Origin: Clostridium tertium
Lineage (GTDB): Bacteria; Bacillota; Clostridia; Clostridiales; Clostridiaceae
Length of the DNA stretch: 64,000 bases
Assembly: GCF_017873245.1 (NCBI RefSeq)
Contig: NZ_JAGGJY010000004.1
Coordinates: forward strand, 1-64,000
Direction of reading: 5' to 3'
In this document: positions 58,047 through 64,000 of the stretch, piece after piece
Numbering within the stretch: position 1 is the stretch's first letter
Layout: every line of letters begins with the position of its first letter
Made by a program: the position numbers and the translations under genes
The notes under the pieces: model-generated
The model's input: the letters and a program-made list of their open reading frames with translations, nothing else
The model's database searches: none
What the model was told of the DNA's origin: nothing

Positions 58047-58336
58047 GATACACTAAAATAATCCATAGCATTTTCATATTTAAAATATTATCTTTATTAA
58101 CATAATAGACAATAGGTAGCTCTGTATAATTATCATTTTGTTTACTTTAAATCTTTCATAAACTCCTTTTTATACTTTGAAGCAATATATTGACTTAAAT
58201 TTCTTATTTAACTGCTCTAATGCTTCTTTTAAATCAAAAAGTTTTTGTTTCTTTTATTGATACTTTTAATATATCAAATTATAAAAATTCTTTGTATTTT
58301 ATCTATGAAATTATAAAAAAGCTAAAATATAAAGAG
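58047..58336. other. AT-rich intergenic region with a possible gene remnant
   Basis: No gene is called. On the minus strand at about 58163-58246 a 27-codon run ends in a stop and has a coding-like composition (LFDLKEALEQLNKKFKSI), but has no start, ribosome site or relatives that I recognise. It could be the tail of a decayed gene. Confidence 0.25.
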
Positions 58337-58378
58337 TAAAAATAAGTAGGATATTATATACTACTTATTTTTATTTTT
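58337..58378. terminator. Terminator after the SIR2 gene
   Basis: AAAATAAGTAG/CTACTTATTTT stem with an AT-rich loop, A- and T-flanked. Confidence 0.7.
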
Positions 58379-58385
58379 CTAAAAT

Positions 58386-59882
58386 TTATATATCCCTAAT
58401 TCTATCTATTATATCTGAAATTTCATCATAATCTTCTACCCATATAATATTTATTCCTAATTGTTCAAAAGCTGTTTCATGTAATTCATTATTTATATTA
58501 TTAAATGATTTAAGAATATCCTTATTTATATTAGTATCCTCTATGGATATCTTAAAATCCTTTTTTCTCATAATTGCATAATGTTTTCTAAGCTTATTTT
58601 TTCTATTACTTATTGATAGAAGCCTTCTTAAGTTGGGGTCTGTTAAAGATAATCCAATCATCAATGTTGTATTTTCCCTTAAAAAGTTTAGTTGAGTAAT
58701 ATTAGTCCAAGAATATGGATCATTATATAGGCTATGGTATCTATCTTCAGAAAATACTAATAATCCTTCTGATAATTGTTCATATTTATCAGGATTTCGT
58801 GGTAAAAATCCATGCACATGATAAATTCCTAGCTTGTCTGAAATTGAATAATCTAATTCACTATATAAAGAATGATATTCTATACCATGTTTATTAAAAT
58901 TATATTCTAGTAAATCATCAAAGTTATATGTAACAATAGCTTTAATTCCAGTTCCATTATCTTTTGCTAAACATAATTTTGAAATACTATTTAATAAATT
59001 TGAATTTCCATTACCACTATTAATATTTTTATATAATAATTGTGCTAAACTTTCTTCAAATGTCTCTCCTAATGCTGATTTTATAAGTGCAGATTGCAGT
59101 AAAGGGGATTTATTATTCGTTTCTTTCATTTTCTTTATAATAAATTCTTTTTCTTCAGAAGTTATGTTTATATTCTTTTCTTCTAATTCCTTCATTATCA
59201 TAAGTATTAATAAATCAGACATTAAATCGTTCCAATCACCTATCCCAGCTTCCTTAGATACCCCTGCTCCTAAAAATAAAACTAAATCATCTCTACTATA
59301 TATTTTTTTAAGTTCATTTATTCGTTCTTCTCTTAGTTTCTTCCATCTATCATTATCCTGATTTAACGCTTCAGTTACTAAGTCACTTACTAAAAATTCC
59401 ACTACTTTCGAAAAATCACCATTTCTAAAATTATTAAATTTATTATCAATTTTACATAACTCATCCAATCCCCATACTTTCACCTGATAATTTATTTCTT
59501 CCTTATATATCATCTCCAATATGGATAACTCTTCATGAGTAAATTCATTTCCAAATACTAATAACACACTTTTTATAGGTAATTTTGAATCTTCTATTGA
59601 GTTATTTATATTTTCAATAAGCTCTTTATCCAATCTAAAGTAATCATCTTTATTTTTATGCAGCCTTACTTCTATAATTGTCTGGCCATTTAGTCCAGCT
59701 ATCCCATCCGGTATAATTGCATTAATAACCAAAAACTTTCCTACTTTAATGTTTTTATTTAAAGCTACTTTATTTTCTTCCTCTAATTTCTTGTTTATAG
59801 AATTTAAAACTAGTGATTCAAAATAATACACAATATTATTTAAAGTTTTATTACTAGTAACATTTTTATTTTCACCATACAT
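58386..59882 (-). CDS. SIR2-domain protein with nuclease-like N-terminus (candidate defence gene)
   Basis: 498 residues. The SIR2 domain (about 198-430) is complete: FLGAGVSKEAGI with GAGVS at 205-209, TYNFDDLLE (Asn320, Asp322), HVHGFLP (catalytic His357) and GLSLTDPNL at 410-418. The N-terminal 155 residues resemble a restriction-endonuclease-like (Mrr-type) fold: IIPDGIAG (Asp59), IIEVRLHK (Glu71, Arg73 where a catalytic Lys is usual), SVLLVFGNEFTHEEL, then VKVWGLDELCKI. A helical linker with basic charge joins them. SIR2 domains of this non-histone type deplete NAD+ in several antiphage systems; activity here is inferred. The gene is alone between xylR and pepA. Confidence 0.75.
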   Translation of the reverse strand: MYGENKNVTSNKTLNNIVYYFESLVLNSINKKLEEENKVALNKNIKVGKFLVINAIIPDGIAGLNGQTIIEVRLHKNKDDYFRLDKELIENINNSIEDSKLPIKSVLLVFGNEFTHEELSILEMIYKEEINYQVKVWGLDELCKIDNKFNNFRNGDFSKVVEFLVSDLVTEALNQDNDRWKKLREERINELKKIYSRDDLVLFLGAGVSKEAGIGDWNDLMSDLLILMIMKELEEKNINITSEEKEFIIKKMKETNNKSPLLQSALIKSALGETFEESLAQLLYKNINSGNGNSNLLNSISKLCLAKDNGTGIKAIVTYNFDDLLEYNFNKHGIEYHSLYSELDYSISDKLGIYHVHGFLPRNPDKYEQLSEGLLVFSEDRYHSLYNDPYSWTNITQLNFLRENTTLMIGLSLTDPNLRRLLSISNRKNKLRKHYAIMRKKDFKISIEDTNINKDILKSFNNINNELHETAFEQLGINIIWVEDYDEISDIIDRIRDI

Positions 59883-59943
59883 ACTCTAGCACCCTTTTTC
59901 TTCATAACTTTATTTATATTTTGCTTTATTATTAAATTTATTA

Positions 59944-59992
59944 TAAAAAAATCCTATAAAGTACTTCTAAAAAGTCTACTTTATAGGATTAG
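59944..59992 (-). terminator. pepA terminator
   Basis: AATCCTATAAAGTA paired with TACTTTATAGGATT around a 13-base loop, then T7 on the minus strand. Confidence 0.8.
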
Positions 59993-60027
59993 TTCAATAA
60001 TATAAAAATCTTTATTCTATATTATAA

Positions 60028-61503
60028 TTATTTACTTCTTCTCTTTGCTAATTCATATAATGTATGAACTGGAGCACCTGTTCCACCTTTTACACATAAA
60101 TCACTATTACTTGAAGCCCAAGCTGTTCCTGCTATATCTAAATGCAACCATGGCTTATCTTGTACAAATGCTTCTATAAATAGTCCAGCAGTTATTGTAC
60201 CTGCAAATCTTCCACCACTATTTTTTAAATCTGCTATGTCAGATTTAATTAATTTTTTATAATCATCAAATGCAGGTAATTGCCACATCTTTTCTCCAGT
60301 ATATTCTGAAGCTGATTTTAATTCATTAAAGAATTTATCATTATTTGTAACTACCGCTGTTGTAGTTTCTCCTAATGCAACTAAAGCTGCACCTGTTAAT
60401 GTAGCCAAATCTATAACTTCATCAACTTTTTCCTCTGTTATTATATAATGCACAGCATCTACTAAAGTTAATCTTCCTTCAGCATCTGTATTAACAACTT
60501 CTATAGTCTTACCAGCCATAGTTCCAATTACTTCACCTGGCTTATATGCATCCCCAGATATTAAGTTTTCACAAGCTGCTATAACTGCTACTACATTAAG
60601 CTTTAAACCTCTTTTTGCAATAATTGACATAGCCCCTATAACAGAAGCTGCTCCACCCATATCTGACTTCATATCTAGCATACTATCAGTTGGCTTTATT
60701 GAGTATCCACCTGAATCATAAGTTAAGCCTTTTCCTACTAATCCAAGAACCTTATCTTTATTATCCTTATCTCCAAAGTATCTCATAACTATAAGCTTTG
60801 GTTCTTTTGTAGATCCTTTAGCTACATTATAAAAAGCTTCCATGTTTAGTTCTTTAATTTTTTCTACTCCATGAACTTCTACTTCAAATCCACTTTCAGC
60901 TCCAACTTCAACCGCTTTATTAGCTAAAGTTTCTGGATAAATTACATTTGATGGTTCATTAACTAAATCTCTAGCAACTATAATTCCATTTGCTATTTCT
61001 TTACCTTCTTCAACTGCAGTTAATATCTCTGGAGTTGCTTCCTTAATTCCGCATCTTCCAATTGATACTTCTAATTCTTTTTCTTCTTTTTTATCAGTCT
61101 TATATTTGTTAAATGTATATTCTGATAAAAATGCTGCAATTTCTGCATTTTTAATTAACTCTTCAACTTCTATTGTTTCAGTCTTTGGAAGTCTTAAGAA
61201 CACTGAGTTCACTTTTAATTCCTTAGCTTTTTTGATGGCTTTTGCAGTTGCTTTTCTTACTACATCAACAGTGAATTGTTCCTCTTTTCCTAATCCTACT
61301 AAAATAATTGTTTGAATTGATTCATTAGAATCTATTGTAAATGTATATAATTCTCCATCCTTACCATTAAATAAATTTCTGCTTTGTGCTAAAACAACAT
61401 GTCTATTTATTTCTTCTTTTGATAAGTTAATATTGTTTTCAAATAAATAAAATACTTTTACATCTCCTTGAGAGCATGTAAAGCCTCTATATGATATCTT
61501 CAT
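60028..61503 (-). CDS. pepA: Leucyl aminopeptidase (M17)
   Basis: 491 residues. Catalytic domain signature NTDAEGRLTLVDAVHY with metal ligands, GKGLTYDSGGYSIKP containing the catalytic Lys and Asp ligand, and DMGGAASVIGAM. Releases N-terminal residues from cytoplasmic peptides; relatives in enteric bacteria also bind DNA, which is not implied here. GAGGTG precedes the ATG. Monocistronic. Confidence 0.95.
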   Translation of the reverse strand: MKISYRGFTCSQGDVKVFYLFENNINLSKEEINRHVVLAQSRNLFNGKDGELYTFTIDSNESIQTIILVGLGKEEQFTVDVVRKATAKAIKKAKELKVNSVFLRLPKTETIEVEELIKNAEIAAFLSEYTFNKYKTDKKEEKELEVSIGRCGIKEATPEILTAVEEGKEIANGIIVARDLVNEPSNVIYPETLANKAVEVGAESGFEVEVHGVEKIKELNMEAFYNVAKGSTKEPKLIVMRYFGDKDNKDKVLGLVGKGLTYDSGGYSIKPTDSMLDMKSDMGGAASVIGAMSIIAKRGLKLNVVAVIAACENLISGDAYKPGEVIGTMAGKTIEVVNTDAEGRLTLVDAVHYIITEEKVDEVIDLATLTGAALVALGETTTAVVTNNDKFFNELKSASEYTGEKMWQLPAFDDYKKLIKSDIADLKNSGGRFAGTITAGLFIEAFVQDKPWLHLDIAGTAWASSNSDLCVKGGTGAPVHTLYELAKRRSK

Positions 61504-61623
61504 TTAATCACCTCGTCTAAAACTATCTTTTAATCATAATACCACTATTATAAAATCTATTCAATGGATAATAATTATTATTTGTTTGAAAAAATATTTA
61601 ATTCTAAGAATTTTTTTATTTTG
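61504..61623. other. AT-rich intergenic region
   Basis: Upstream of pepA and before the small RNA candidate; I saw no gene. It presumably holds the pepA promoter on the minus strand. Confidence 0.4.
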
Positions 61624-61653
61624 TTGTATAAAAACTTTATTTCTGTAAATAAT
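61624..61653 (+). promoter_or_regulatory. Candidate promoter of the small RNA
   Basis: TTGTAT (61624-61629), 18 bases, AATAAT (61648-61653). The -10 has five of six matches, the -35 only three. Confidence 0.4.
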
Positions 61654-61659
61654 ACTAAT

Positions 61660-61729
61660 GTAGATACAAAACCTGTTTAATACAGGTCCCATCCCCCATT
61701 TATTTATAAAGCGCTTCGGCGCTTTTTTA
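61660..61729 (+). ncRNA. Candidate small RNA with C-rich region and UUCG terminator
   Basis: About 70 bases: a hairpin ACCTGT/ACAGGT (61671-61687), a single-stranded C-rich stretch TCCCATCCCCCATT (61687-61700), then a strong terminator AAAGCGC-TTCG-GCGCTTT plus T run (61708-61728). There is no gene upstream on this strand to need such a terminator. The C-rich stretch could pair with G-rich ribosome sites. This is structure-based inference; I know no named family that matches. Confidence 0.5.
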
Positions 61730-61957
61730 TTTTATAAATTATCTTAAGAATTCAAATATTTTATAGTATATAAAGCTTTCCTAAAATATTCTTTTATAAT
61801 TTCTTTTCTAAATAGGTCAAATTTAAATCTAGTAAACTTATTGTTTAAATATATCTTTAATTTATTTATCTAAAATATATAAAATTATGTAAACCTATTA
61901 ATTTAAATGATATAATTTATAGTAAATTCTAATAATTTATGAAGGGTTGAGGAAAAC
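61730..61957 (+). other. Upstream region of the PBP gene
   Basis: AT-rich with no gene. A TATAAT at about 61911-61916 could be the PBP -10; its -35 (TGTAAA) is weak. Confidence 0.4.
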
Positions 61958-63970
61958 ATGAAAAATAGAAAGATAATAATACCTATACTACTATTGTCAT
62001 TTATACTATTACTCAGTGGATGTTCAAAAATGGATAAAGCTCAAAAAGCTTATGATAACTACACTGAAAAATGGGTTCAAAGTGACTATTCAGGTATGTA
62101 TCAAATGCTAACAAATGATTCGAAATCAACTATATCAGAAGAAGATTTTACTACACGATATACTAATATATTTTCTGCAATAAATGCTAATAATTTATCA
62201 TTAGAGCTTTCTGGGGATAAAGAAAAATCTGATAATCAAATTATTATTCCATTTAATCTGACTATGAACACCTTAGCAGGTGATGTTACTCTTGAAGATT
62301 ATAAATTAATATTAGTTAAAGAAGAGAAAGAATATAAAGTAAAATGGGATGAAAGTTTAATTTTCCCTCAAATGACTAAAGATGATAAGGTAAGAATAAG
62401 TACTATTCCATCAAAAAGAGGAAGTATACTTGATAAAGATGGTAATCCATTAGCTAAAGATGGAACAATTAATACAATAGGAATTTATCCAGCTAAGTTC
62501 AATTCGTCAAACATAGATACTAAAATAACCGAAATAGCTAATATTCTAGATATTAGTGAAGAAAATATAAAGAATAAGCTTGAAGCAAATACTAATCCTG
62601 AACAACTTATTCCATTGGTTGATATATTACAAAATGACCCTAAAATTCTCAAATTAATTAATAGAGACGATGAAGGAATATTAATTCAACCTAAATCTGG
62701 TAGAGTTTATGCAGGCGGTGAAGCCTTTGGACGATTAATAGGGTACATCGGAAGTATAACAGCTGAAGAACTTGAAGCTAATAAAGATAAAGATTATCAT
62801 GATACAAGCCTTATAGGTAAAGCTGGCTTAGAGCAAGTTTATGAAGATACATTAAGAAGCAAAGATTCAGCTGAAATATATATAGAGCGTGGAGAAGAAA
62901 AAATAACTATTGCAAAAAAAGATGGTGAAGATGGAAAAGATATAAAAACTTCTATAGATTCTGATCTACAAAATAAAATATATAGTGAAATGACTGGTGA
63001 AAGGGGAGCTGCTACTGCAGTTAATCCTAAAACTGGTGAGATATTAGCTATGATAAGTGCCCCTTCATTTGATTCAAATGTATTTACAACTTATGTAACT
63101 AAAACTCAAAAAACAAAATGGGAAGAAACAAATAATGCTGATGAAATAAATAGATTTAATAAAACATATTCTCCTGGATCAACTATGAAACTTTTAACCG
63201 CTTCAATAGGATTAAAAAACGGTGTTATAGATCCTAATGCTACAAGAGATATTAAGGGATTAGGCTGGCAAAAAGATGGGTCTTGGGGAGACTTTGAAAT
63301 AACTAGAGTAACTGATCCCGGTAGCCCTGTAAATCTAAAAGATGCAGTTAATCATTCAGATAATATTTACTTTGGACAAGTAGCTCTAGAATTAGGTAAT
63401 GAGAAGTTTATAAATGGAATCAAAGATTTCGGAATTGGCGAAGAATTAAGCTTTGAATATCCTATGCAAGAATCCCAAATTTCCAATGATGGAGATTTAA
63501 GTAGAGAAATTTTACTAGCAGATACCGGATATGGACAAGGTGAAATCATGGTTACTCCTTTGCATGTAGCTTTATCTTATAGTGCATTAGCTAATAATGG
63601 AGATATAATGCAACCAAGATTAGTAGTAAGTGAAAATTCTGAAGCTAAGGTTTGGAAGCAAGGTGCAATAGCCAAAGAAAATTTACCAATATTAATAGAT
63701 TCATTTACAGCGTTAATCAATGATGCTGGTGCAACAATTCCCGATGGCGCTGTACCTGGATTTAGAGTTGCAGGTAAAACAGGTACTGCTGAAATAAAAA
63801 AATCTCAAGACGATACATCTGGAACTGAAAATGGTTGGTTTGTATCTGTTGATCCAGATACATCTAAAATTTCTATATCAATGATTATTGAAAATGTTAA
63901 GGATAGAGGCCATAGTCATGTAACTGTACCTAAGGTTAGAAATGTTATGGAATACTACCTTAATAAATAA
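61958..63970 (+). CDS. Penicillin-binding transpeptidase, MecA/PBP3-type lipoprotein
   Basis: 670 residues. The signal peptide ends in a lipobox LLSGC (Cys22), so it is a lipoprotein. Residues about 28-140 match the NTF2-like N-terminal domain of MecA/PBP2a, followed by a PBP dimerisation domain (RGSILDKDG, about 155-165, and YIGSITAEEL) and the transpeptidase domain with SxxK Ser408-Thr-Met-Lys411, SxN Ser467-Asp-Asn469 and KTG Lys607-Thr-Gly609. It cross-links peptidoglycan outside the membrane. Class B relatives such as MecA and PBP5fm have low beta-lactam affinity; that is not shown for this one. TTGAGGA ribosome site. Confidence 0.93.
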   Translation: MKNRKIIIPILLLSFILLLSGCSKMDKAQKAYDNYTEKWVQSDYSGMYQMLTNDSKSTISEEDFTTRYTNIFSAINANNLSLELSGDKEKSDNQIIIPFNLTMNTLAGDVTLEDYKLILVKEEKEYKVKWDESLIFPQMTKDDKVRISTIPSKRGSILDKDGNPLAKDGTINTIGIYPAKFNSSNIDTKITEIANILDISEENIKNKLEANTNPEQLIPLVDILQNDPKILKLINRDDEGILIQPKSGRVYAGGEAFGRLIGYIGSITAEELEANKDKDYHDTSLIGKAGLEQVYEDTLRSKDSAEIYIERGEEKITIAKKDGEDGKDIKTSIDSDLQNKIYSEMTGERGAATAVNPKTGEILAMISAPSFDSNVFTTYVTKTQKTKWEETNNADEINRFNKTYSPGSTMKLLTASIGLKNGVIDPNATRDIKGLGWQKDGSWGDFEITRVTDPGSPVNLKDAVNHSDNIYFGQVALELGNEKFINGIKDFGIGEELSFEYPMQESQISNDGDLSREILLADTGYGQGEIMVTPLHVALSYSALANNGDIMQPRLVVSENSEAKVWKQGAIAKENLPILIDSFTALINDAGATIPDGAVPGFRVAGKTGTAEIKKSQDDTSGTENGWFVSVDPDTSKISISMIIENVKDRGHSHVTVPKVRNVMEYYLNK

Positions 63971-64000
63971 TGAAGAAGTGAAAAAATTAAGGAATGAAAT

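Overview
The window looks like a low-GC, AT-rich, endospore-forming anaerobe of Clostridium sensu stricto. The sporulation genes (spoIIE, spoVG, spoVT, spoVB, yabP, yabQ), strong AGGAGG ribosome-binding sites, T-box leaders, AT-rich intergenic DNA and the gene order all point that way. I cannot name a species from sequence alone.

Layout. The left edge is the leader and promoter of an rRNA operon read leftward; only the first bases of 16S rRNA are inside. Then come a lipoprotein, murD, glyS with a glycine T-box, and three tRNA-Asn genes. From about 5.7 to 38.6 kb nearly everything is on the minus strand. Read from high to low coordinates this is the classic Firmicutes block purR-spoVG-glmU-prs-pth-mfd-spoVT-spoVB-mazG-rqcP-yabP-yabQ-divIC-yabR-tRNAs-spoIIE-tilS-hpt-ftsH-coaX-dusB-lysS. 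Inserts relative to Bacillus are a two-component system with a degenerate HtrA-like protein (between prs and pth), a PrsA-type foldase, hup, fhs and greA. The block couples purine/PRPP metabolism, translation, DNA repair, envelope building and sporulation.

From 38.8 to 49 kb are murC, a purine nucleoside phosphorylase/NupC pair, an M24 peptidase, a phosphoesterase, a cytochrome b5-like protein, asnS with an asparagine T-box, a double-CDGSH protein and a CLC antiporter preceded by what reads as a fluoride riboswitch. From 49.3 to 58 kb lies a catabolic operon (xylA, GH31 alpha-xylosidase, mannose-family PTS IIA-IIC-IID-IIB, xylB) with a divergent ROK/XylR repressor, a paired operator and a cre-like site. 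It appears built for an alpha-xyloside such as isoprimeverose, not only free xylose. The right end holds a lone SIR2 protein with an extra nuclease-like N-terminal domain (a candidate defence gene), pepA, a candidate small RNA, and a MecA-type penicillin-binding lipoprotein.

Most notable items: the nuclease-like/SIR2 fusion; the riboswitch-CLC pair; the alpha-xyloside PTS operon; the HtrA-like protein lacking catalytic His and Ser; the 61.66-61.73 kb small RNA candidate; and a 273-bp tandem tRNA repeat whose 16-base spacer is exactly inverted between copies.
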